From: an uncultured Collinsella sp.
GTDB lineage: Bacteria > Actinomycetota > Coriobacteriia > Coriobacteriales > Coriobacteriaceae
Reading direction: 5' to 3'
Length of the DNA stretch: 19,577 bases
NCBI GenBank assembly: GCA_900546105.1
Contig: URBP01000035.1
Location: 1 to 19,577 of the forward strand
Position numbers and translations under genes: made by a program. The notes under the pieces are model-generated. The model was not told where the DNA came from, did no database searches, and saw only the letters and a list, made by a program, of their open reading frames with translations. Of the stretch, positions 7,308 through 13,281 are shown piece after piece. How positions within the stretch are numbered: position 1 is the first letter of the stretch; each line of letters begins with the position of its first letter.

Positions 7308-8303
7308 TTACTTGAGCGTAGCGTACATGACAGCCTTGATGGTGTGCATGCGGTTCTCGGCCTCGTCGAAGACCTTGGAAGCGGGGCTCTCGAAGACCTC
7401 GTCGGTGACCTCCTGCTCGGTGATGCCGAACTGCTCGCACTTCTCTGCGCCAATCGTGGTGTTGGTGTCGTGGAAGCTGGGCAGGCAGTGCAGGAAGATG
7501 GCACCCGGGTTGGCCATAGCCATGACCTCAGAGGTAACACGATACGGGGTGAGCTGAGCGATGCGCTCGGCCCAGACCTCGTCGGGCTCGCCCATAGAGA
7601 CCCACACGTCGGTGTAGATGACGTCGGCACCGGTGACGCCGTCCTTGACGTCGGTGGTCAGCTTGATGGTGCAGCCGTTGGCCTCGGCGATGGGCTTGCA
7701 GGCCTCGATGACGTCGTCAGCGGGCATGCACTCCTCGGGGCCGCAGGCCACGAAGTTCATGCCGAGCTTGGAGCAGACGACCATGAGGGAGCGAGCAACG
7801 TTGTTCTTGCAGTCGCCCATGAAGACGAGAGTCTTGCCCTTGATGTCGTAGTTGAAGTTCTCCTGGACGGTCAGGATGTCGGCGAGCATCTGGGTGGGAT
7901 GCCACTCAGTGGTCAGGCCGTTCCACACGGGCACGCCGGACTTAGCAGCGAGCTCCTCGACGTCGTCCTGGGCAAAGCCGCGGAACTCGATGCCGTCATA
8001 CATGCGGCCGAGAACGCGGGCGGTGTCCTCGATGGACTCCTTCTTGCCCATCTGCGACGAACCCGGATCGAGGTAGGTGACGCCCATGCCCAGATCCATG
8101 CCGCCGACCTCGAAGGCGCAGCGGGTACGAGTGGAGGTCTTCTGGAAGAGCAGAACGATGTTCTTGCCCTCGAGATAGCGGTGCGGAACACCAGCGCGCT
8201 TCATGTCCTTGAAGTTCTTGGAGAGCTTGAGCAGGTACTCGATCTCCTCGGTGGTGAGGTCGAGAAGCTTGAGGAAGCTACGGCCGGAGAGGTTAACACC
8301 CAT
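7308..8303 (-). CDS. arcB: Ornithine carbamoyltransferase, catabolic
   Basis: An ornithine carbamoyltransferase of 331 aa, full length. In this pathway it runs as phosphorolysis: citrulline plus phosphate gives ornithine and carbamoyl phosphate. The carbamoyl-phosphate site is seen as STRTR at 57-61 and HPTQ at 135-138. The ornithine side shows the SMG loop in TDVWVSMGE (231-239) and HCLP at 272-275. AAAGGA lies about 9 nt before the ATG. It sits 105 nt downstream of arcA copy 1, with two hairpins but no U-tract between, so co-transcription is likely. The arginine deiminase context favours the catabolic over the biosynthetic role. The product carbamoyl phosphate would go to carbamate kinase, whose gene is not in this window. 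Confidence 0.96.
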   Translation of the reverse strand: MGVNLSGRSFLKLLDLTTEEIEYLLKLSKNFKDMKRAGVPHRYLEGKNIVLLFQKTSTRTRCAFEVGGMDLGMGVTYLDPGSSQMGKKESIEDTARVLGRMYDGIEFRGFAQDDVEELAAKSGVPVWNGLTTEWHPTQMLADILTVQENFNYDIKGKTLVFMGDCKNNVARSLMVVCSKLGMNFVACGPEECMPADDVIEACKPIAEANGCTIKLTTDVKDGVTGADVIYTDVWVSMGEPDEVWAERIAQLTPYRVTSEVMAMANPGAIFLHCLPSFHDTNTTIGAEKCEQFGITEQEVTDEVFESPASKVFDEAENRMHTIKAVMYATLK

Positions 8304-8348
8304 GGTTCGATTCCTTTCGAAGAAATGAATTACGTAAGTATTAGTGTT

Positions 8349-8396
8349 GCCCGTTTAACGGGCGAAGCCGGTGCGGTTGTAGGGGGACCGCACCGG
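8349..8396 (-). other. Two intercistronic hairpins between arcA copy 1 and arcB
   Basis: CCGGTGCGGT and ACCGCACCGG (8368-8396) form 10 perfect pairs, followed on the minus strand by the 15-nt palindrome GCCCGTTAAACGGGC (8349-8363). There is no U-tract. Such a pair fits an mRNA processing or stability element that sets different arcA and arcB levels; an attenuator is the alternative. Confidence 0.6.
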
Positions 8397-8408
8397 AAAC
8401 GGAAAGAC

Positions 8409-9650
8409 TTAGAGGTCCTCGCGCCAGAAGGGCATGCTCATGCAGCGCGGGCCGCCACGGCCGCGGGAGAGCTCGGCGGAGGGCACGACGAGAAGGTCCA
8501 GGCCCTCCTTGTACAGCACGTCGTTGGTGACGGTGTTGCGGGCGTAGACGCAGATCTTGCCGGGCTCGACGCACAGGGTGTTGGAGCCGTCGTTCCACTG
8601 CTCGCGGGAGGCCGCGATCGGGTCGCCGCCGCCGCAGGGGATCAGCTTGACCTGGTCGACGCCGGTGGCGTCCTCCAGGACGTGCTCGAGGGTGTCCTCG
8701 ATCAGGCGGATGTTCACGTCGCCCGGGTTCTTGCCGGCGGTCAGCTCGTAGACGCGCAGGGTGCCCATGATGGCGGGGTGGATCGTGAACTTATCGACGT
8801 CGATCTGGGTGAAGACCGTGTCGAGGTGCATGAAGGCGCGCGAGACCGGGATGTCGAAGGCCAGGATGCGCTCGACCTTGGAGTCGGAGTTCCAGAAGAT
8901 GTTCTGGGCCATGACGTCGATGGCGGCTGCCTGGGTGCGCTGGGAGATGCCGACGGCGAGGGTCTTCTCGTTGATGTTCAGCACGTCGCCGCCCTCGGTG
9001 TGGAACTGGCAGTCGCGGCGGAAGTACAGGGAGACGTCCTTGTAGTCGGGGTGGTACTTGAAGACGTACTTGCCGTACAGGGTCTCGCGGTTGCGGGTGA
9101 CCGAGTACATGCGGTTGAGGTTGACGCCCTCGCCGACGACCGCGAACGGGTCGCGGGTGAAGTAGAGGTTGGGCATCGGGTCGATGATCAGGTCGGACTC
9201 GGACTCGGAGTTGACCAGGGAGTCGAGGGTCGTGGACGCCGTGAGGGGCATGTCGATCTCGGCCTTGGTCATGCCGGCCATGGTCTTCTTGACGAACTCG
9301 AGGTTGTCCTCGATGGAGTCCAGCTTCTCGCGGACGATCTGCGGCATGTGCTGGCCGCGGATGCCCGCCTCGGCGATGTACTGGTCGGTGAACTCGGCGC
9401 GGGCGCCGGGGACCTGGTCGAACACCTCTGCGACGAGGTTCTCGAGGTAGAGCACCTCCACGCCCTGGTCCCTCAGGATCTGGGCGAAGGTGTCGTGCTC
9501 CTGCTGCGCGACCTCAAGGAACGGGACGTCGTCGAACAGGAGTCGCTCGAGCTCGTCGGGCGGCAGGTTGAGGAGCTCGTCGCCGGGACGGTGCAGGCAG
9601 ACCTTCCTGAGCTTGCCGATCTCGGAAGGCACGTGCAGACCTTTCGTCAT
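8409..9650 (-). CDS. arcA: Arginine deiminase, copy 1
   Basis: Arginine deiminase of 413 aa, full length, hydrolysing arginine to citrulline and ammonium in the cytoplasm. The guanidino-modifying core is complete: Asp167 in FTRDPF, Glu219 in HTEGGDV, His275 and Asp277 in FMHLDTVFT, and the nucleophile Cys403 in GGPRCMSMP. The start follows AGGAGG at a tight 2-nt spacing, with GAAAGG further up; the N-terminus LHVPSEIGKLRKVCLHRPG is the normal family start. It leads arcB and the carrier, giving the standard deiminase order. Codon use is strongly biased to C/G-ending codons, more than in arcB or the aminotransferase, as in highly expressed genes. The protein is identical to copy 2. Confidence 0.97.
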   Translation of the reverse strand: MTKGLHVPSEIGKLRKVCLHRPGDELLNLPPDELERLLFDDVPFLEVAQQEHDTFAQILRDQGVEVLYLENLVAEVFDQVPGARAEFTDQYIAEAGIRGQHMPQIVREKLDSIEDNLEFVKKTMAGMTKAEIDMPLTASTTLDSLVNSESESDLIIDPMPNLYFTRDPFAVVGEGVNLNRMYSVTRNRETLYGKYVFKYHPDYKDVSLYFRRDCQFHTEGGDVLNINEKTLAVGISQRTQAAAIDVMAQNIFWNSDSKVERILAFDIPVSRAFMHLDTVFTQIDVDKFTIHPAIMGTLRVYELTAGKNPGDVNIRLIEDTLEHVLEDATGVDQVKLIPCGGGDPIAASREQWNDGSNTLCVEPGKICVYARNTVTNDVLYKEGLDLLVVPSAELSRGRGGPRCMSMPFWREDL

Positions 9651-9666
9651 GGCCTCCTACCTTTCT

Positions 9667-9715
9667 TTCGGGCCTTTCGGCCGAATCTATCAGCGCCCTT
9701 CCGTAACGGGCGCTG
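9667..9715 (-). other. Structured 5' leader of arcA copy 1
   Basis: On the minus strand CAGCGCCC pairs with GGGCGCTG (9691-9715, 8 bp). It is followed by TTCGGCC-GAAA-GGCCCGAA (9667-9685), a 7-bp stem with one bulge and a GNRA tetraloop, placed just before the ribosome site. It lies in the predicted leader of about 75 nt and may stabilise the message. It does not match a riboswitch class that I know. Confidence 0.55.
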
Positions 9716-9731
9716 CTTGCTGACAGCTCTA

Positions 9732-9800
9732 GTTATATCCAAATTCCACCCGCAATTCCACCTCGCCCCCGAACGGTTTTATATGAGGGGTGAACGGCAT
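9732..9800 (-). promoter_or_regulatory. arcA copy 1 promoter with phased direct repeats
   Basis: TATAAC (9732-9737 on the minus strand) is the best -10; no TTGACA-like -35 lies 17 nt above it, which suggests activator dependence. Two AATTCCACC repeats at 9742-9750 and 9754-9762 (12-bp period) cover the -35 zone. Above them GAACGG occurs at 9771 and again at 9792, exactly 21 bp apart (read on minus as CCGTTC). The 21-bp spacing puts both boxes on one face of the helix at about -48 and -69, suitable for an activator dimer. The regulator is not identified. Confidence 0.55.
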
Positions 9801-10134
9801 ACACATATACTTCACGCATGGCACACTTTGATTTAATAAAGTGTATTTACGTGCTTAAACGCGTTTTCAATCCAGAAATCAAATGGAACTAAACTTTGTT
9901 AAACCACCCTCAAATTGTATATTTCCAATAAAGCTATGAATAGAATTAGCGATTCGAACCACGTCTCAACCATTTTCATTTTTATTCAGAAAAAAGTTTG
10001 TCCTATTCATTTCTGGTAAACAAATTACCGTTTACCAGACGCTTGATACCGTTCACCGGAAGCTCAGTATAAGGCCCAGCGGATACCGACTCGCTTTACG
10101 GCCCCATTTGTAACAACTTGACTTCTCGGTATGG
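9778..10134. other. AT-rich intergenic gap upstream of arcA copy 1
   Basis: No credible gene is seen. The right-hand part of the arcA regulatory zone lies at its start. A 7-bp inverted repeat ACACTTT/AAAGTGT is at 9823-9844. Sequence to about 9868 retains islands shared with the region above arcA copy 2: TGAACGGYATA, CACTTYG with TAAAGT, and TAAACGC with TTTT. The composition is much more AT-rich than in the flanking genes. The box pair at 10013-10059 is listed separately. Confidence 0.6.
10013..10059 (+). promoter_or_regulatory. Second 21-bp phased box pair with overlapping inverted repeat
   Basis: TACCGTTTACCAG at 10026 and TACCGTTCACCGG at 10047 are direct repeats spaced 21 bp, the same core and spacing as the arcA boxes but in the opposite orientation. 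The first copy is also the right arm of a perfect 9-bp inverted repeat, CTGGTAAAC (10013-10021) with GTTTACCAG (10030-10038). No plus-strand gene follows, so it may act at a distance on arcA copy 1 or control an untranslated transcript. Confidence 0.45.
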
Positions 10135-10174
10135 AAAAACGGACCCGCTTCCCCTAGGGAAACGGGTCCGTTTT
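10135..10174 (-). terminator. Intrinsic terminator after the aminotransferase gene
   Basis: On the minus strand AAAACGGACCCG pairs with CGGGTCCGTTTT; the loop itself can pair through TTCCC/GGGAA. The stem runs into TTTTTCC. It lies about 50 nt past the stop codon. The A-run on the opposite side makes it potentially bidirectional. Confidence 0.92.
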
Positions 10175-10223
10175 CGATTATCTTCGGCCAATTTAGATAA
10201 GGCCCTCGAAGATCATCGGAATC

Positions 10224-11348
10224 CTAGCGATCAAACTCCGCCAGTGCCTCGCCCAAAAGCCTCAGGCCCTCGCGAAGAACGTCCTCGCTCGCGCAGTAGC
10301 CCAGGCGTGCGCCGCAGGGGAGCTCAAAGCGGCTGCCGGGAACCAGCAGCACTCCCCTCTCAGCCAACAGGCGCTTGCAGAACTCCTCGTCGTCCTCGGG
10401 AATATCCAGCTGGATAAACGAGGTGGACACGCCCTGCGGGGCCGTCCAGGACACGCGATGCTGCGTATCGATCCAAGCCTGCGTGATATCGCGGTTGCTA
10501 AACACGATCTTGCGGTTGCGCTCGAGAATCTTGTCCTTGTGCTCGAGCACGTAGGTCGCCAGGGCGTCGTTGAACACGCCGCCGCAGATCATGGTGTAGT
10601 CACGATACGTGCGGATGCGGTTGGAGACCTCTTCGTCGGCCACGACCCAGCCCACGCGGGCCGCAGGCGTCGAATAGGTCTTGGACACCGAGTTGGTGAC
10701 AATGGCCTTCTCGTACACGTCGGCCATCGATATAAAGGACTCGGTGTTCTCGAGCGGCAGATACACCTCGTCGCACAGCACGTAGGCGCCCACCGAACGG
10801 GCGATCTCGGCAATCTGGCCGAGCGTATCGGCATCGAGCACCGTACCGATGGGGTTCGATGCGTTATTGATGCAGATGAGCTTGGTGTTGGGGCGCACCG
10901 AGCGCTTGAGCTGTTCGATATCGGGCTTCCAGCCGAGCTCCTCGCGAAGCTCCCAATACTCGACCTCGGCACCGAGCGTACGCGGAATCTCATAGAGCGG
11001 CGCATAGGTAGGCCACTCGGCAATCACGTGATCGCCGGGCTCGACAACAGCCATGATGGCATTGAGGTTAGCACCCGTACAGCCATTGGTCTGCAAAATG
11101 TGATCGGGATTGACCTCGCGACGATACAGCTTGGCGACTTCGGCCTTAAACTCCGGCGAACCCTCGATCCAGCCGTAATTCATCTTCTCGCGATCCAGGC
11201 GCTCGTAGAACGTAGCACCGTCCTGCTCGTCAAGTGCGCGAAGCTCACCCATGGTCAGCGACGAGATCGTCGACTGAGCGATATCCCAGGTAGCACTCTT
11301 CTCCCAAACGTTGAGCCATTCCTCAACGCCAATTGTCTTGATATCCAT
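10224..11348 (-). CDS. PLP-dependent class I/II aminotransferase between the arcA copies
   Basis: Fold-type I aminotransferase of 374 aa. The PLP lysine is Lys223 in NSVSKTYSTPAARVGW; Asp193 and Tyr196 in CDEVYLPL contact the cofactor ring; Asn165 lies in NNASNPIG, the NP-G motif; Arg348 in CGARLGYC is the expected carboxylate-binding arginine. The ATG at 11348 is chosen because AAGGTGG precedes it; a longer frame runs upstream through a hairpin and lacks a ribosome site. The substrate cannot be read from sequence. Its place between two arcA copies suggests handling of an arginine-derived amino acid or pyruvate/glutamate balancing, but that is inference. It shares general features with capreomycidine-synthase-like aminotransferases; this resemblance is from memory and untested. 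It has its own terminator. Confidence 0.93.
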   Translation of the reverse strand: MDIKTIGVEEWLNVWEKSATWDIAQSTISSLTMGELRALDEQDGATFYERLDREKMNYGWIEGSPEFKAEVAKLYRREVNPDHILQTNGCTGANLNAIMAVVEPGDHVIAEWPTYAPLYEIPRTLGAEVEYWELREELGWKPDIEQLKRSVRPNTKLICINNASNPIGTVLDADTLGQIAEIARSVGAYVLCDEVYLPLENTESFISMADVYEKAIVTNSVSKTYSTPAARVGWVVADEEVSNRIRTYRDYTMICGGVFNDALATYVLEHKDKILERNRKIVFSNRDITQAWIDTQHRVSWTAPQGVSTSFIQLDIPEDDEEFCKRLLAERGVLLVPGSRFELPCGARLGYCASEDVLREGLRLLGEALAEFDR

Positions 11349-11388
11349 GGCCACCTTATCTGATCTTAATTTAGCGTCAATAAACATG

Positions 11389-11423
11389 AATGGGACGGTG
11401 CGAAAGAACCGCACCGTCCCATT
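11389..11423 (-). terminator. Strong stem-loop between arcA copy 2 and the aminotransferase
   Basis: AATGGGACGGTGCG and CGCACCGTCCCATT are perfect 14-bp arms with a 7-nt loop. On the minus strand they are followed by CATGTTTATT, a poor U-tract. The stem ends about 40 nt before the aminotransferase start. It could end most arcA copy 2 transcripts, act as an attenuator, or protect the processed arcA 3' end. Smaller stems, AGACC/GGTCT and CATCTA/TAGATG, lie between it and the arcA stop. Confidence 0.6.
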
Positions 11424-11483
11424 GGGAGACATCTAATGGCAGCTAGATGTTTGTATTAAGACCTGTACGGGTCTTTGAAAACC

Positions 11484-12725
11484 TTAGAGGTCCTCGCGCC
11501 AGAAGGGCATGCTCATGCAGCGCGGGCCGCCACGGCCGCGGGAGAGCTCGGCGGAGGGCACGACGAGAAGGTCCAGGCCCTCCTTGTACAGCACGTCGTT
11601 GGTGACGGTGTTGCGGGCGTAGACGCAGATCTTGCCGGGCTCGACGCACAGGGTGTTGGAGCCGTCGTTCCACTGCTCGCGGGAGGCCGCGATCGGGTCG
11701 CCGCCGCCGCAGGGGATCAGCTTGACCTGGTCGACGCCGGTGGCGTCCTCCAGGACGTGCTCGAGGGTGTCCTCGATCAGGCGGATGTTCACGTCGCCCG
11801 GGTTCTTGCCGGCGGTCAGCTCGTAGACGCGCAGGGTGCCCATGATGGCGGGGTGGATCGTGAACTTATCGACGTCGATCTGGGTGAAGACCGTGTCGAG
11901 GTGCATGAAGGCGCGCGAGACCGGGATGTCGAAGGCCAGGATGCGCTCGACCTTGGAGTCGGAGTTCCAGAAGATGTTCTGGGCCATGACGTCGATGGCG
12001 GCTGCCTGGGTGCGCTGGGAGATGCCGACGGCGAGGGTCTTCTCGTTGATGTTCAGCACGTCGCCGCCCTCGGTGTGGAACTGGCAGTCGCGGCGGAAGT
12101 ACAGGGAGACGTCCTTGTAGTCGGGGTGGTACTTGAAGACGTACTTGCCGTACAGGGTCTCGCGGTTGCGGGTGACCGAGTACATGCGGTTGAGGTTGAC
12201 GCCCTCGCCGACGACCGCGAACGGGTCGCGGGTGAAGTAGAGGTTGGGCATCGGGTCGATGATCAGGTCGGACTCGGACTCGGAGTTGACCAGGGAGTCG
12301 AGGGTCGTGGACGCCGTGAGGGGCATGTCGATCTCGGCCTTGGTCATGCCGGCCATGGTCTTCTTGACGAACTCGAGGTTGTCCTCGATGGAGTCCAGCT
12401 TCTCGCGGACGATCTGCGGCATGTGCTGGCCGCGGATGCCCGCCTCGGCGATGTACTGGTCGGTGAACTCGGCGCGGGCGCCGGGGACCTGGTCGAACAC
12501 CTCTGCGACGAGGTTCTCGAGGTAGAGCACCTCCACGCCCTGGTCCCTCAGGATCTGGGCGAAGGTGTCGTGCTCCTGCTGCGCGACCTCAAGGAACGGG
12601 ACGTCGTCGAACAGGAGTCGCTCGAGCTCGTCGGGCGGCAGGTTGAGGAGCTCGTCGCCGGGACGGTGCAGGCAGACCTTCCTGAGCTTGCCGATCTCGG
12701 AAGGCACGTGCAGACCTTTCGTCAT
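11484..12725 (-). CDS. arcA: Arginine deiminase, copy 2
   Basis: A 413-aa enzyme identical in every residue to copy 1, with Asp167, Glu219, His275 and Cys403 all present, so it should be active. It has the same leader and -10 box but a different far-upstream sequence and a different downstream partner: an aminotransferase follows instead of arcB. It may therefore respond to different signals or simply raise enzyme dosage. An assembly duplication is possible in principle, but the unrelated downstream flanks and diverged upstream flanks argue for a real second locus. It is transcribed away from ppk, which starts divergently about 550 bp upstream. Confidence 0.96.
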   Translation of the reverse strand: MTKGLHVPSEIGKLRKVCLHRPGDELLNLPPDELERLLFDDVPFLEVAQQEHDTFAQILRDQGVEVLYLENLVAEVFDQVPGARAEFTDQYIAEAGIRGQHMPQIVREKLDSIEDNLEFVKKTMAGMTKAEIDMPLTASTTLDSLVNSESESDLIIDPMPNLYFTRDPFAVVGEGVNLNRMYSVTRNRETLYGKYVFKYHPDYKDVSLYFRRDCQFHTEGGDVLNINEKTLAVGISQRTQAAAIDVMAQNIFWNSDSKVERILAFDIPVSRAFMHLDTVFTQIDVDKFTIHPAIMGTLRVYELTAGKNPGDVNIRLIEDTLEHVLEDATGVDQVKLIPCGGGDPIAASREQWNDGSNTLCVEPGKICVYARNTVTNDVLYKEGLDLLVVPSAELSRGRGGPRCMSMPFWREDL

Positions 12726-12741
12726 GGCCTCCTACCTTTCT

Positions 12742-12790
12742 TTCGGGCCTTTCGGCCGAATCTATCAGCGCCCTTCCGTAACGGGCGCTG
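12742..12790 (-). other. Structured 5' leader of arcA copy 2
   Basis: The same two stems as in the copy 1 leader (CAGCGCCC/GGGCGCTG at 12766-12790 and the GAAA-capped TTCGGCC stem at 12742-12760), inside the identical block and directly before the ribosome site. Confidence 0.55.
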
Positions 12791-12806
12791 CTTGCTGACA
12801 GCTCTA

Positions 12807-12875
12807 GTTATATCCAAATTCCACCCGCAATTCCACCTCGCCCCCGAACGGTCAACAAAGTGCGATGAACGGTAT
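12807..12875 (-). promoter_or_regulatory. arcA copy 2 promoter with phased direct repeats
   Basis: The -10 TATAAC and the AATTCCACC pair (12817-12825, 12829-12837) are shared with copy 1. GAACGG occurs at 12846 inside the identical block and at 12867 outside it, again exactly 21 bp apart. The outer box TGAACGGTATA is kept while the bases around it differ from copy 1, which is the pattern of selection on a binding site. Confidence 0.55.
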
Positions 12876-13281
12876 ATCGCATGTGATTCCCCCATGATGC
12901 ACTTCGGCGCTCTAAAGTACCTTTTCAAAGGTAAACGCTCTTTTTCCTATAAATTATCCCACATCGCATCTATAAATCCATGATTCAGAATTGCATAGGT
13001 AAAACGGTTTTATGTATATAAATGAAGCTAGCCCACGTTTTGGACCGAATTCGATGATATTCAGCTTGCCATCATTCTTATTCACGCATCCTTATCAGTT
13101 GAGTGAGAATATTGAACGCTAGCAATAGTGTCGCGAGCGTTAGTTCTATGGCCGGGCATCGTAAGAAGTAGGTAAAGATACCGTTCGCGCGATACGTCCG
13201 TGCCAGCGGGCGACTAAATTGAGACAATAGTAAATAGAGTTGGGCTATCGTCCCCTGCGGGGACTGAACGGACAGATGCAT
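12853..13281. other. AT-rich divergent gap between arcA copy 2 and ppk
   Basis: No credible gene. Left part: the outer arcA box, then CACTTCG...TAAAGT and TAAACGC islands matching the copy 1 upstream region, and a perfect TACCTTT-TC-AAAGGTA inverted repeat at 12918-12933. Middle: AT-rich with TATA-like runs near 13010-13022. Right part: AACGCT/AGCGTT arms near 13113-13140, a lone TACCGTTCGCGC at 13179, and a GTCCCC-TGC-GGGGAC hairpin at 13250-13264 just before ppk. The ppk promoter was not located with confidence. Confidence 0.6.

Larger units (their letters stand above)
8408..9777. repeat. 1370-bp direct repeat, copy 1 (arcA plus leader and core promoter)
   Basis: Matches 11483-12852 at a constant offset of 3075 bp with no difference seen. 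The left edge falls 1 nt beyond the arcA stop codon. The right edge falls 127 nt before the arcA start, at the GAACGGT of a putative regulator box. Direct orientation makes the 3075-bp unit prone to RecA-dependent deletion or amplification. Confidence 0.95.
11483..12852. repeat. 1370-bp direct repeat, copy 2
   Basis: Second copy of the 8408-9777 block, same orientation, 3075 bp further on. Both coding frames and the shared leader read the same base for base. The match stops abruptly at C11483 next to the stop codon and at T12852, where GAACGGT changes to CAACAAAG against TTTATATG in copy 1. Confidence 0.95.

Noticed and set aside
7302..9836. Very long plus-strand open frame (844 codons) opposite arcB and arcA, with a matching frame at 11475-12983
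   Set aside because: It mirrors the codon pattern of the minus-strand arc genes, gives a low-complexity Val/Leu/Asp/Gly/Ala-rich product and repeats only because arcA is duplicated.
11349..11432. N-terminal extension of the aminotransferase to 11432
   Set aside because: It crosses the 14-bp stem-loop and lacks a ribosome site, whereas AAGGTGG precedes the ATG at 11348 and the family N-terminus begins there.
8408..12852. The arcA repeat as a composite transposon
   Set aside because: The repeat ends have no inverted terminal repeats or flanking target duplications and contain no transposase; the repeated unit is the arcA gene itself.
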